A stretch of 35,079 nt of DNA from DATJSN01 sp035504095 (GTDB taxonomy: Bacteria; Planctomycetota; Phycisphaerae; WQYP01): NCBI GenBank assembly GCA_035504095.1, contig DATJSN010000002.1, forward strand, positions 1 through 35,079. Direction: 5' to 3'. Below the pieces are notes generated by a model, which saw nothing but the letters and a program-made list of their open reading frames with translations, made no database searches and was not told the origin of the DNA. A program made the position numbers and the translations under genes. How positions within the stretch are numbered: the first letter of the stretch is position 1; each line of letters begins with the position of its first letter. Of the stretch, positions 7,319-15,216 are shown one piece after another.

Positions 7319-8014
7319 TTACGGAACCAGATCCGGACGGCGCTGTTTTGTTTTTTGCCGCACCTGGGCGGCCCGCCAATTTTCTATTTTCCCGTGGTCT
7401 CCGGACAGCAGCACTTCCGGAACCGTTCGGCCTTCATATTCCCGCGGCCGCGTGTAATGCGGATATTCCAGTCCGCCGGCGATGGTTTTGTCCTCACTGG
7501 AGAACGATTCGCCGCCGCTGCTTTCTTCGTCTCCCAGCACGCCGGGGATCAATCGCACCACGGCGTCCAGCACCACCATGGCCGGCACCTCGCCGCCGGA
7601 AAGCACATAATCGCCGATGCTCAGTTCCAGCGGCGAAAGGATCAGTTTGATCCGTTCGTCAAATCCCTCGTAATGCCCGGCGATCAGCAGCAGCCGTTTG
7701 CAATTCGCCAGTTCTGCCGCTCTGGCCTGCGAAAACTTTTCGCCTTGCGGGCAAAGCAGAATTCGCGTCGCCGGTTCCGGATCCATCGTTTCCACCGCGC
7801 GAACCGCGTCGACCACCGGCTGGCACATCAGCACCATTCCCGGCCCGCCGCCGTAGGGTTTATCATCCACTTTACGGTGCGGGTCCTGCGTATAGTCACG
7901 CAGTTGATGCAAATGGTAGCGGACAAGTCCCTTGTCCGCGGCGCGCTTGAGGATGCTCGATGCAAGCACCCCGGTAAACATTTCCGGAAACAGCGTCAGC
8001 ACGTCAACGCGCAT
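7319..8014 (-). CDS. trmD: tRNA (guanine-37-N1)-methyltransferase
   Basis: A 231-residue TrmD, which uses S-adenosylmethionine to methylate G37 next to the anticodon and so protects the reading frame. Visible hallmarks are VDVLTLFPEMF at the start, KPYGGGPGMV, the trefoil-knot segment LLIAGHYEGFDERI and SIGDYVLSGGE that forms the cofactor pocket. The C-terminal part ends with the GDHGKIENWR motif typical of the tRNA-binding domain. I chose the ATG at 8014 because the conserved fold starts there and GGAGAAG precedes it; an ATG at 8044 would add ten residues. Downstream of rpsP by 47 bases; the rimM gene usually between them is absent. Confidence 0.97.
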   Translation of the reverse strand: MRVDVLTLFPEMFTGVLASSILKRAADKGLVRYHLHQLRDYTQDPHRKVDDKPYGGGPGMVLMCQPVVDAVRAVETMDPEPATRILLCPQGEKFSQARAAELANCKRLLLIAGHYEGFDERIKLILSPLELSIGDYVLSGGEVPAMVVLDAVVRLIPGVLGDEESSGGESFSSEDKTIAGGLEYPHYTRPREYEGRTVPEVLLSGDHGKIENWRAAQVRQKTKQRRPDLVP

Positions 8015-8061
8015 CGGGATCTTCTCCGCCGCCTCCTGCCGCATGGGATTTTGCGCCGGCT

Positions 8062-8325
8062 TTAGGAAACAGGCCGTTGTGAATCCGTCGCGTCTTTAAG
8101 CAGGCTGGCGACCGTGTCGCTCGGCTTGGCGCCCACTTTAATCCAGTGTTCAATGCGGGCCTTATTCACCACCACGCGCCGCGTAGGATCCTTCGCGATG
8201 GGGTCGTAAAACCCGAGTTCTTCAATCACCTTGCCGTCGCGCGGAGAGCGGCTGTCCACGGCGTTAATACGCCAGAAAGCTCGATTCTTCCGGCCGAACC
8301 TCTTTAAGCGAATTTTTACTGCCAC
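8062..8325 (-). CDS. rpsP: 30S ribosomal protein S16
   Basis: An 87-residue S16, full length. It opens with MAVKIRLKRFGRKNRAFWRI and carries the expected GFYDP and WIKVGAKPSDTV segments. S16 binds 16S rRNA early in 30S assembly. It heads the rpsP-trmD-rplS operon, behind a candidate promoter at 8432-8460. Confidence 0.97.
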   Translation of the reverse strand: MAVKIRLKRFGRKNRAFWRINAVDSRSPRDGKVIEELGFYDPIAKDPTRRVVVNKARIEHWIKVGAKPSDTVASLLKDATDSQRPVS

Positions 8326-8431
8326 GCCAACCCTCTTAAGTTAACCGTAAAATATCCTAAAACGCCTCTTTTCACCCTGGCGACAGCGGTCTATATGCAG
8401 TCCGCCGCCGACCTGGGCGAATAAACCCTAA

Positions 8432-8460
8432 ATCGTACCGGCGTTCAGATTTCTTTGCAA
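8432..8460 (-). promoter_or_regulatory. Candidate promoter of rpsP-trmD-rplS
   Basis: On the minus strand TTGCAA (8460-8455), a 17-base spacer and TACGAT (8437-8432) form a plausible sigma-70 promoter, leaving a leader of about 100 bases before rpsP. Confidence 0.5.
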
Positions 8461-8496
8461 GAATCGGAGAAATTGGGTACTGGTTCAGTTTGAAAT

Positions 8497-8919
8497 TTAT
8501 TTTGTAACTTCATCAACGCGAATAGCATCAACTTGCATACCCAGCCGTTTCATTTCTCGATAACGCAACCACAATCCGATGGCATTGCCGATGAATCCAA
8601 TAGAAACAATCAAAATATGCATTCGAGTAGAAAATAATAGTTGTGGAGTTGGGGTCGAATATTTACGAGCTATATCCAAATACGCCGTATGAAAAGTATC
8701 CGAAAATATATCAATGTAAAAAAGTGATATTAAAATTGAAAGACATGCAACGACAATTAATATTGTTTTATTTCGCCCCCATATAGCTTGCCACAAGAAA
8801 AATATTATGACCAAGGAAAATACGCACACATAATAGGAGTAAATGCCCTCGAACATCGCCAAGATCAAAGATATGATCTGGGGCAGTAAAAAATAATATT
8901 GAATCTTAACGGTATTCAT
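8497..8919 (-). CDS. Small integral membrane protein, unknown function
   Basis: A 140-residue protein with about four membrane-spanning segments (near 8-25, 28-45, 52-70 and 98-118) and a charged C-terminal tail (LRYREMKRLGMQVDAIRVDEVTK region). Its DNA is visibly richer in A and T than the ribosomal genes beside it, suggesting separate origin. The ATG at 8919 is chosen since the hydrophobic part begins there; an upstream in-frame start at 8967 would add 16 polar residues. No strong ribosome binding site. I recognise no family. Confidence 0.6.
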   Translation of the reverse strand: MNTVKIQYYFLLPQIISLILAMFEGIYSYYVCVFSLVIIFFLWQAIWGRNKTILIVVACLSILISLFYIDIFSDTFHTAYLDIARKYSTPTPQLLFSTRMHILIVSIGFIGNAIGLWLRYREMKRLGMQVDAIRVDEVTK

Positions 8920-9011
8920 ATTGCACGAGTTTATTCGATCAGCGCCAGCAATTCTTCTGGCCCACAAAACTCCACAAAAACCCGTGTCATCCGTGTAATC
9001 AGTGGTTAAAA

Positions 9012-9050
9012 TTTTATCTCTGTGACCCCTGTGTCCTCTGTGGCTAAAAA
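9012..9050 (+). repeat. CTCTGTGGCTAAAA repeat copy
   Basis: A three-step copy preceded by a related CCGTGT...CAGTGGTTAAAA unit (about 8983-9012). It lies between the two small membrane protein genes. Confidence 0.7.
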
Positions 9051-9107
9051 AATCTGACTTCGGCGAGTTCAGTCGAGCCGCGTCATCTGCGGATTAATCA
9101 AAACACA

Positions 9108-9302
9108 TTATGACGCCTTGCTCTTTTTCAGCAGAAATGCCGCAAATAGTACATCGGCAGTCGCGATTACATAATACAAAGTGGCCAAACTGTATGTTGC
9201 GCTCGATCTCGAATAATAAAAAGCCGCGCCGCCGGTAAACACCGCGGCAACTACGAACAGTTGGCCCCCGAGCCTGTAATTTTTGTTGTGTATCGGACCA
9301 AT
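9108..9302 (-). CDS. Hidden small membrane protein, non-standard start
   Basis: Reading the minus strand in the frame that ends at TAA 9110-9108 gives about 64 residues with two clear membrane segments: LFVVAAVFTGGAAFYY and LATLYYVIATADVLFAAFLL, ending KKSKAS. That is far more protein-like than the overlapping 71-residue frame at 9094-9309. The frame opens right after a TGA, and the first plausible start is ATT at 9302, placed three bases after a good GAGGTGA. Alternatively, translation starts at the GTG of the neighbouring frame and slips on the A5 run near 9281, or that run carries a sequencing or real indel. No family recognised. Confidence 0.5.
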   Translation of the reverse strand: MGPIHNKNYRLGGQLFVVAAVFTGGAAFYYSRSSATYSLATLYYVIATADVLFAAFLLKKSKAS

Positions 9303-9507
9303 AAATCACCTCATCTGGTTCTTGTCTTCGAAAACCATGACAACCGAATGGCCATTGTATCGTTTGGCTTCACGCCTAACAGGCTAGGATTTCCCCAAAA
9401 AAATTCAGCATTGTGAGAATAAATGATGGAATTTAACCGAGTTGGCGATAAATGTTTAGATTATCGAAACTGCTAACTCCTTAAATTGCAGACAGTTAAA
9501 GAAGTTC

Positions 9508-9537
9508 TTGCGTGACCCGCCAATCATAGCGCATAAT
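9508..9537 (+). promoter_or_regulatory. Candidate promoter of the ATP-grasp/Anbu cluster
   Basis: TTGCGT (9508-9513), an 18-base spacer and CATAAT (9532-9537) lie 44 bases before the ATP-grasp start. A moderate match to sigma-70. Confidence 0.4.
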
Positions 9538-9581
9538 CCTCTCCGGCGGAGGCTGGTCGTTGTAAAGGAACCGGCTTCCAT

Positions 9582-11021
9582 ATGTTCGATCAATATCACA
9601 TAAACGGGCTTTTCGACGAAATGTTCGAAGCGCCTGGTAAACCGCGCTCGCATTACGCCTCCATCTATAACCGCCTCACCGCCATGGGAATGGCCGCGTT
9701 TGACCAACGCCGGCGGATGGCCGATCTGTGTTTCCGCAACCAGGGCGTTACCTTCACCGTCTATAAAGACGCGCTGGGCGTGGAGAAAATATTCCCCTTC
9801 GACATGGTGCCGCGCGTCATTCCGGCCAAAGAGTGGGATGTAATCGAACGCGGGCTGGAGCAGCGCATCACGGCATTGAATCTATTTTGTGGCGACATCT
9901 ATCACAAGCAGGCGATCCTGCGGGAAAAAGTGATCGACGCCGGCCTGATCTACGGCGCCAAAATGTTCCGCCGCGAAATGATGGGCATCAACATCCCGCG
10001 CGATATTTACATCACCATCTGCGGCACCGATCTCATCCGCGATAAAGAGGGCCAGTACTTGGTGCTGGAAGATAATTGCCGCACGCCCAGCGGCGTCAGC
10101 TACGTCCTGGAAAACCGCGCGATCATGAAACGAGTTTTTCCCGCGCTCTTTCAGGAAGCGCACGTGCGCAGCATCGAGGATTATCCATTGAACCTGTTGC
10201 GCTGCCTGAAATACCTGGCGCCGCCGGAGGCGGAAAATCCGTGCATTGTGGTGCTCACGCCGGGTGTATTTAATTCCGCATATTTTGAGCACAGCTTTCT
10301 GGCCCGGCAAATGGGCGTGGAACTCGTTGAGGGCCGCGACCTGCTGGTGGACAACAATTACGTCTACATGCGCACCACGGCGGGGATGCGGCGCGTCGAC
10401 GTCATTTACCGCCGGATCGATGACGATTTTATCGATCCATTGTGTTTCCGGCCGGACAGCCTGCTGGGTGTGGCGGGTCTGATGAACGTTTACCGCCTCG
10501 GGCACGTGGCACTGGCCAACGCCGTAGGCACCGGCGTCGCCGACGACAAGGCGATTTATCCCTTCGTCCCGGACATGATCCGGTTTTATCTCAAGCAGGA
10601 ACCGATTCTCCAGAACGTGCGCACCTACGTGTGTGCGCGTCCGGATGATTGCCAATATGTCTTGGATCATCTTTCCGAACTGGTGATCAAGTCCACCAAC
10701 GAAGCCGGCGGCTACGGCATGCTGATGGGCCACCAGGCAGCGGAATCGGAGCGTAATGAGTTCGCCGAAAAAATCCGCAACGATCCGCGCAACTTCATCG
10801 CCCAGCCGGTGGTGCAGCTCAGCCAGCATCCCAGCTTTGTCGGTGAATCGTTCGCCGGCCGGCGGGTCGATCTTCGGCCTTACATCCTTTATGGCTCCAA
10901 GGTGATCGTGATGCCCGGCGGGCTGACGCGCGTGGCACTCAAAGAGGGAAGCCTCGTGGTTAATAGTTCCCAGGGCGGCGGCAGCAAAGACACGTGGGTT
11001 TTGGAAGAGGACCTGGCATGA
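9582..11021 (+). CDS. Circularly permuted ATP-grasp protein
   Basis: A 479-residue member of the circularly permuted ATP-grasp family (formerly DUF404/DUF407). Family-typical stretches are the N-terminal MADLCFRNQGVTFTVY, the metal/ATP segment LVLEDNCRTPSGVSYVLENR and the late KSTNEAGGYGMLMG and VDLRPYILYG motifs (quoted in part). ATP-grasp enzymes join a carboxylate to an amine through an acyl-phosphate; here a peptide or glutamylation-like ligation is inferred from comparative studies of this gene set, with no known substrate. It overlaps the Alpha-E gene by 4 bases and heads the cluster that ends in the Anbu protease. Confidence 0.93.
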   Translation: MFDQYHINGLFDEMFEAPGKPRSHYASIYNRLTAMGMAAFDQRRRMADLCFRNQGVTFTVYKDALGVEKIFPFDMVPRVIPAKEWDVIERGLEQRITALNLFCGDIYHKQAILREKVIDAGLIYGAKMFRREMMGINIPRDIYITICGTDLIRDKEGQYLVLEDNCRTPSGVSYVLENRAIMKRVFPALFQEAHVRSIEDYPLNLLRCLKYLAPPEAENPCIVVLTPGVFNSAYFEHSFLARQMGVELVEGRDLLVDNNYVYMRTTAGMRRVDVIYRRIDDDFIDPLCFRPDSLLGVAGLMNVYRLGHVALANAVGTGVADDKAIYPFVPDMIRFYLKQEPILQNVRTYVCARPDDCQYVLDHLSELVIKSTNEAGGYGMLMGHQAAESERNEFAEKIRNDPRNFIAQPVVQLSQHPSFVGESFAGRRVDLRPYILYGSKVIVMPGGLTRVALKEGSLVVNSSQGGGSKDTWVLEEDLA

Positions 11022-12085
11022 TGAGCGCTTCAGGAAATAAAGACCCGCTGCACGTCGCCAATTACCGTATGCCGCAAGCCATGCTGGCCCGCGTGGCCGA
11101 CGCGAGTTATTGGATGAGCCGCTACGTGGAACGCGCCGAGCACATCGCCCGGGTTCTGCTGGTAAGTTCCGACGTACTGACCGGCGCCGGCGACATGGAC
11201 GAACGTTTTGCCCGCGAAACGGCGTGCGATGTATTGCGAATCACTCAGCGCGACCACATGTTCGCGGACTTGGCGCCCGCCGACCGGACGCCCAGCCAGG
11301 CAATGCTGGCGGTGGCCCACTACATGGCGCTGGACGCGGATAATCCCAATTCCCTCATCAACTGTCTGAGTAAAGCGCGCGAAAACGCCCGCAGCATACG
11401 CGAAAGCATTTCCACCGAAATGTGGGAGCATCTGAATACTTTTTACTGGTCCCTGAAAGCCGAAGACGCCATCGCACGCTTCGACGATTCGCCGCAGGAG
11501 TTTTTGCGTGCCGTTATGTCCGGGTCGCTTTTAATGCAGGGGCTGGTGGACCAGACGATGGATCACGGCCAGGTGTGGTTGTTTATTCAGCTTTCCAAGT
11601 ACCTCGAAAGAGTCGATATGACCTGCCGGATACTTTCCGCCAAAATTCGCACGCTGACTAAATTTGACTCCACGCTCGATGCGTCGCTGCTGGTTATCCA
11701 GTGGATGGCGGTCCTCCGTGCCTGTTGCAGCATTGAAGCTTACCGGCGGGTGAACCTGGGCGATCTGGAACCGTCGCGCGTGGCGAATTTCCTCGTCTTT
11801 GAACCGACTTTTCCCCGCAGTATTCATTTCTGCGTGCGCCATGCCCTCGAAGCGGTCGAGCGCATCCGCAGTTTGCTTTCCGCCGACACCGGACGTGAAG
11901 TGCAGCGGCGTTTGGGGCGGCTGTTCGCCGATCTGCAATACACCCAGACGGCGCCATCATCCGTCGAGGATTTGCTGGTATTTTTGGAGGAACTCCGCCT
12001 CTCCAACGCGGACGCCGCGGTGGCGGTGCAGGAACAATGGTTTTTACATACCAGCGATCAGAACGGAAAAGCCGGAGCATGGTGA
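11018..12085 (+). CDS. Alpha-E domain protein
   Basis: A 355-residue, nearly all-helical protein of the Alpha-E family, with the signature MLARVADASYWMSRYVERAEHIARVL near the start and ENARSIRESISTEMWEHLN in the middle (each quoted in part here: ASYWMSRYVERAE, ARSIRESISTEMWE). Biochemical function is unknown; the gene almost always accompanies a circularly permuted ATP-grasp and a transglutaminase, so it probably serves as partner or carrier in the same reaction. The start at 11018 gives an ATGA overlap with the ATP-grasp stop; a TTG-type start at 10994 is unlikely. Confidence 0.92.
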   Translation: MMSASGNKDPLHVANYRMPQAMLARVADASYWMSRYVERAEHIARVLLVSSDVLTGAGDMDERFARETACDVLRITQRDHMFADLAPADRTPSQAMLAVAHYMALDADNPNSLINCLSKARENARSIRESISTEMWEHLNTFYWSLKAEDAIARFDDSPQEFLRAVMSGSLLMQGLVDQTMDHGQVWLFIQLSKYLERVDMTCRILSAKIRTLTKFDSTLDASLLVIQWMAVLRACCSIEAYRRVNLGDLEPSRVANFLVFEPTFPRSIHFCVRHALEAVERIRSLLSADTGREVQRRLGRLFADLQYTQTAPSSVEDLLVFLEELRLSNADAAVAVQEQWFLHTSDQNGKAGAW

Positions 12086-12136
12086 ATCGCGGCGAAGCCG
12101 CGCTTAGAACAGAGAAAGTTGCGTGCAATTGTGCTG

Positions 12137-13099
12137 ATGAAAGTTGAACACACGACGGAATTGAAGTATTCAGGCATGATCAACGAAACGGTCATGGAGA
12201 TGCGCATGGCGCCGCGCCAGGAACGCTGGCAGCATCGGCTCTCATTTGATCTGGCGATCGGGCCGGCCGCGAGCGTACGTAATTATTTCGACTGGCTGGG
12301 CAACACGGTCCATGCCTTCGCGGTAACCGGGCTACATCGCAACATCAAAATTGTGGCCACCAGCGTGGTGCAAACCAGTAATCGCGGTCGCAGCCCCGGC
12401 GATTTGCCCGATAGCTGGCCCCTGCCCTCGCAGGCTGATTATGCGCTGGCGGATTTTTTGCGTCTCGAGGGTCCGGTGACGGATTGCCCGGCGCTCGATG
12501 AGCTTGCGGCGCGGGTACGTCCTAAGGCAACGGTTCCACTGGCCAAGGCGATTCTGGGAATCATGGATATGATCAACACGGACTTTCAGTATGAAAAGGG
12601 AGTTACCACCGCGTCCAGCCCGATCACCGAACTTCTGGAACATCGCCGCGGCGTGTGCCAGGATTTCACGCATCTGATGATCGCGCTGGTACGCAAACTC
12701 AACGTGCCTGTGCGTTACGTGAGCGGTTATATTCACGCCGGGCAGCACGCCTATCGCGGGGCCGCGCAGACCCACGCCTGGTGCGAGGTTTATTTTCCGT
12801 CGGTGGGATGGGTCGGGTTCGATCCGACAAATAATTGCCTGACCGGTGACAATTTTGTAAAGATGGCGGTCGGGCGGCATTATCGCGACGTTCCGCCGCA
12901 CAAAGGCGTTTATCGCGGCAGCGCTCGGGAAACCATGGAGGTGCGCGTGCAAACAGAGGAATTGCCCGAACTTTCACCGCGGTTCGTGGGAGAACGCGTA
13001 ACCATGCTGGATGTGCCGATATTCCGGCCGTCCAGCCGCGGGCAGATCGTTCCCTGGATTCTCGATGAACAGGTGGAACAGCAGCAACAGCAGCAATAA
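12137..13099 (+). CDS. Transglutaminase-like cysteine protease
   Basis: A 320-residue protein with the bacterial transglutaminase N-terminal beta domain (about 1-80) and a transglutaminase core. The catalytic triad is complete: Cys174 in RRGVCQDFTHLM, His213 in QTHAWCEV and Asp229 in GFDPTNN. These enzymes usually hydrolyse or exchange amide bonds in peptides, and this one is proposed to cut or transfer the product of the ATP-grasp partner. The C-terminus ends in a run of glutamines. The ATG at 12137 begins the beta domain; an in-frame TTG lies at 12119. It follows the Alpha-E gene by 51 bases. Confidence 0.93.
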   Translation: MKVEHTTELKYSGMINETVMEMRMAPRQERWQHRLSFDLAIGPAASVRNYFDWLGNTVHAFAVTGLHRNIKIVATSVVQTSNRGRSPGDLPDSWPLPSQADYALADFLRLEGPVTDCPALDELAARVRPKATVPLAKAILGIMDMINTDFQYEKGVTTASSPITELLEHRRGVCQDFTHLMIALVRKLNVPVRYVSGYIHAGQHAYRGAAQTHAWCEVYFPSVGWVGFDPTNNCLTGDNFVKMAVGRHYRDVPPHKGVYRGSARETMEVRVQTEELPELSPRFVGERVTMLDVPIFRPSSRGQIVPWILDEQVEQQQQQQ

Positions 13100-13318
13100 A
13101 AGGTAAAAGGGCCCCAATAAAATAAGCCGGGAGCCGCGTTTTCTCGGCGTAAATAGCCCCGGCATTTCCCGCCCCGAGCTACGTCGACGGGATTACCGGG
13201 GCCTGTGTGAAGACAAATTAATTTGGCTGTGTTGAATTGGTGTGCGGATGATACAGCCCGGGGTGGAAACCCTGGGCCAAAACAGCTTAAATACGGTTTC
13301 TTTTCTTAGAGGCTCTAT
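13100..13318. repeat. Intergenic inverted-repeat debris before Anbu gene
   Basis: A long imperfect inverted repeat lies at about 13156-13202: GCCCCGGCATTTCCCG pairs with CGGGATTACCGGGGC around a CTACGTCGAC centre. A second hairpin of the AGCCCGGGGT/CCCTGGGC type is at about 13256-13280. The latter resembles the hairpin at 5290-5312. No gene is seen. The gap separates the protease gene from the transglutaminase gene, so the protease may have its own promoter. Confidence 0.55.
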
Positions 13319-14041
13319 ATGACATATTGCGTCGGAATCATCACGCGGGAGGGGCTGGTCATGGCGTCCGACAGCCGGACCAACGCCGGTTACGATCAGG
13401 CCAACATATGTAAGAAATTGCATACTTTTGTCCGCGACTCCAATCGCGTTTTGATCGCGTTGACCAGCGGCAGCCTTTCATGCAGCCAGTCGATCACCAC
13501 GCTTCTGGAACGCGATTTTGCCGCCGGACGCGGCCTGGCCAGCGCGGAAAATATGTACGATGCCGCGCGGGTCGCCGGCGAACAGGTGCGCAACGTCGCC
13601 AAGATGGATCGCGAAGGACTCGAGCGCGATAACTTCAGCTTCAACGTTCATTTGTTGCTCGGAGGACAGATCGGCAAGGAAAAGCCGGCGCTCTACATGA
13701 TTTATCCGCAGGGTAATCCGCTCTGCGCTTCGGAGGAAAGCCCCTATCTGCAGATCGGCGAAAGCAAATACGGCCGGCCGATCCTGGATCGCGGCGTGCA
13801 TTTTGATACCACGCCGCTGCCGATGGCGATTAAATATGCGCTCATTTCCATCGGTTCGACCATGCGTTCCAACGTGGCGGTGGGGCCGCCGGTGGACATG
13901 GCCGTTTATGAAACGGACAAACTGAGCCTGACGCGCGTGCGGCGGTTTAACAAGGACGATGAGGATTTCCAGCGGGTGCAGAGTCAGTGGGACGCCTCGC
14001 TGCGCCGCGCCGTGCAGGATTTGCCGAATTTGAATCTTTAA
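13319..14041 (+). CDS. Anbu-type proteasome-like peptidase
   Basis: A 240-residue proteasome-fold protein of the Anbu (BPH, bacterial proteasome homologue) type. It begins MTYCVGI, so removal of Met exposes the nucleophilic Thr at once, without a propeptide. Asp18 (MASDSRTN) and Lys32/33 (NICKKLHTF) supply the other conserved active-site positions. Anbu proteins self-assemble into open helical or ring forms, with weak or unknown peptidase activity. Its link with ATP-grasp, Alpha-E and transglutaminase genes is a recurring arrangement. AGAGG precedes the ATG at normal spacing. Confidence 0.93.
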   Translation: MTYCVGIITREGLVMASDSRTNAGYDQANICKKLHTFVRDSNRVLIALTSGSLSCSQSITTLLERDFAAGRGLASAENMYDAARVAGEQVRNVAKMDREGLERDNFSFNVHLLLGGQIGKEKPALYMIYPQGNPLCASEESPYLQIGESKYGRPILDRGVHFDTTPLPMAIKYALISIGSTMRSNVAVGPPVDMAVYETDKLSLTRVRRFNKDDEDFQRVQSQWDASLRRAVQDLPNLNL

Positions 14042-14153
14042 CCTGAGAAATTTTTACCACAACGACACGACGGCACAACGATTTTTAACGCTATGAACAT
14101 GAATATTTTGAAATTTTGGGATTTTGCACTTCATTAAGCCGATCACGAGATTA

Positions 14154-14510
14154 TCACGTCACACGCAATATTGTCTTTTGGGGACCCTCCCATAATACTC
14201 CTCGGATCAAACCGTGAAACTTACCTTTTTCACGTAACATTCTGGCAACTCCTGCTGGTGGCCAACCACTCAGTCCATCTCCGAATACAAAATTTGCGTC
14301 TTGGAGTGTCTGAAGAATTTTCGCAAGCTGATCTTCGTTGTCGTAGTAGATTCGCCAGAGATTTTTGCCATTGAGGTTAACTTCGCCACCGAGATCTTCA
14401 ATTACCTTAATGTTACTTGGCTCCTGTGCAACAATTATCACCGATAGAGTTCCAATCTGCTTCACATAGTCTTTGAGTATGTAATCTACCATGGGCGGTG
14501 GGTTGAACAT
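14154..14510 (-). CDS. Protein of unknown function, 118 residues
   Basis: A soluble-looking 118-residue protein with no signal peptide or membrane segment. The first part reads like an alpha/beta fold (ILKDYVKQIGTLSVIIVAQEP), the second carries NEDQLAKILQTLQDANFVFGD (quoted in part) and ends with a basic tail. I recognise no family. GGTAGG lies seven bases ahead of the ATG at 14510; a second Met at position 7 is an alternative start. It converges on the Anbu gene, and a candidate promoter with a tiny ORF lies upstream. Confidence 0.55.
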   Translation of the reverse strand: MFNPPPMVDYILKDYVKQIGTLSVIIVAQEPSNIKVIEDLGGEVNLNGKNLWRIYYDNEDQLAKILQTLQDANFVFGDGLSGWPPAGVARMLREKGKFHGLIRGVLWEGPQKTILRVT

Positions 14511-14523
14511 GCAATACCTACCA

Positions 14524-14598
14524 TTATTTTCGCTTATCCAGCCTGCTGGCGAAGATCATTTTTACATCGTCGGGCTTGTTTTTCTCTTTGCGTGTCAT
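14524..14598 (-). CDS. Possible 24-residue basic ORF
   Basis: The frame starts MTRKEKNKPDD and ends ASRLDKRK, strongly basic, 14 bases ahead of the 118-residue gene. The ATG lies only 8 bases after a TATAAT box, so the message would be leaderless or nearly so. It could also be the decayed N-terminus of another gene. Weak support. Confidence 0.25.
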   Translation of the reverse strand: MTRKEKNKPDDVKMIFASRLDKRK

Positions 14599-14606
14599 CG
14601 GTTCCG

Positions 14607-14615
14607 ATTATATCA
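14607..14615 (-). promoter_or_regulatory. Extended -10 promoter candidate
   Basis: On the minus strand TGATATAAT forms an extended -10 element (TGn-TATAAT). The region at the -35 position is only AT-rich. It would drive the tiny ORF and the 118-residue gene. Confidence 0.45.
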
Positions 14616-14648
14616 TGCGTGCGTTGAGCAAATATACAGGAATTAACC

Positions 14649-15209
14649 ATGGCACATGAGTGGACGGCGCCGATTCCGACGCGCGTCTTTTTCACCAAAG
14701 GCGTCGGGCGTCACCGGTTCAAGCCCCAGTCGCAGGAGCTCGCCTTCCGCCATGCGGGAATCGAAAAATTCAACCTCGTGCAGGTATCGGGAATTTTGCC
14801 GGCACGCTGCAAGATCATCACCGTCGGCGAAGGAATCCGGGCGCTGATTCCCGGGCAGGTGGCTTTTGGTGTGATCAGCGAATCGAGCACCAATGAACCC
14901 AATCGACTTTTGTGCGCCGGCCTGGGTGTGGCGCTGCCGGTTCGTGATCAGTATGGTTACATCGCGCGCCACGATGGTTACGGCATGACGGAGGAAAAAA
15001 CCGGCGACTACGTCGAGGACATGGCTGCCACCATGCTCGCCACCACGCTGGGCATCGAATTCGACCCGCAGCACAACTATGACGAGCGAAAGGAAATTTA
15101 CCGCATGAGCGGCAACATCGTGCGAACCCGCAACATCGTGCAAACCGCTGAAGGGGACAAAAACGGCTTGTGGACGACGGCGGTGGTCGCCGCGGTCTTT
15201 TTGATGTGA
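14649..15209 (+). CDS. Pyruvoyl-dependent arginine decarboxylase homologue with altered cleavage site
   Basis: A 186-residue protein that matches the pyruvoyl-dependent arginine decarboxylase (PvlArgDC/PdaD) family along its length: FFTKGVGRH, IEKFNLVQVS, SESSTNEPNRL, GDYVEDMAATMLATTLGIEFD (in part), RTRNIVQTAEGDKNGLWTT. Active members cut themselves inside a VS-S motif, and the second Ser becomes the pyruvoyl cofactor that decarboxylates arginine to agmatine. Here the site reads VSGILP, Ser47-Gly48 (GGA codon at 14790), so the residue that should become pyruvoyl is missing. Either this is a non-decarboxylating subgroup, or processing uses Ser47. It shares an operon with kduI, seven bases downstream. 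AGGA precedes the ATG. Confidence 0.85.
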   Translation: MAHEWTAPIPTRVFFTKGVGRHRFKPQSQELAFRHAGIEKFNLVQVSGILPARCKIITVGEGIRALIPGQVAFGVISESSTNEPNRLLCAGLGVALPVRDQYGYIARHDGYGMTEEKTGDYVEDMAATMLATTLGIEFDPQHNYDERKEIYRMSGNIVRTRNIVQTAEGDKNGLWTTAVVAAVFLM

Positions 15210-15216
15210 GTTAGAT

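Noticed and set aside
9094..9309. 71-residue minus-strand frame with GTG start
   Set aside because: Arg/Cys-rich chance-like sequence; the overlapping frame encodes two clear membrane helices and is preferred.
9882..10829. 315-residue frame antisense to the ATP-grasp gene
   Set aside because: Shadow of a strongly supported gene on the other strand.
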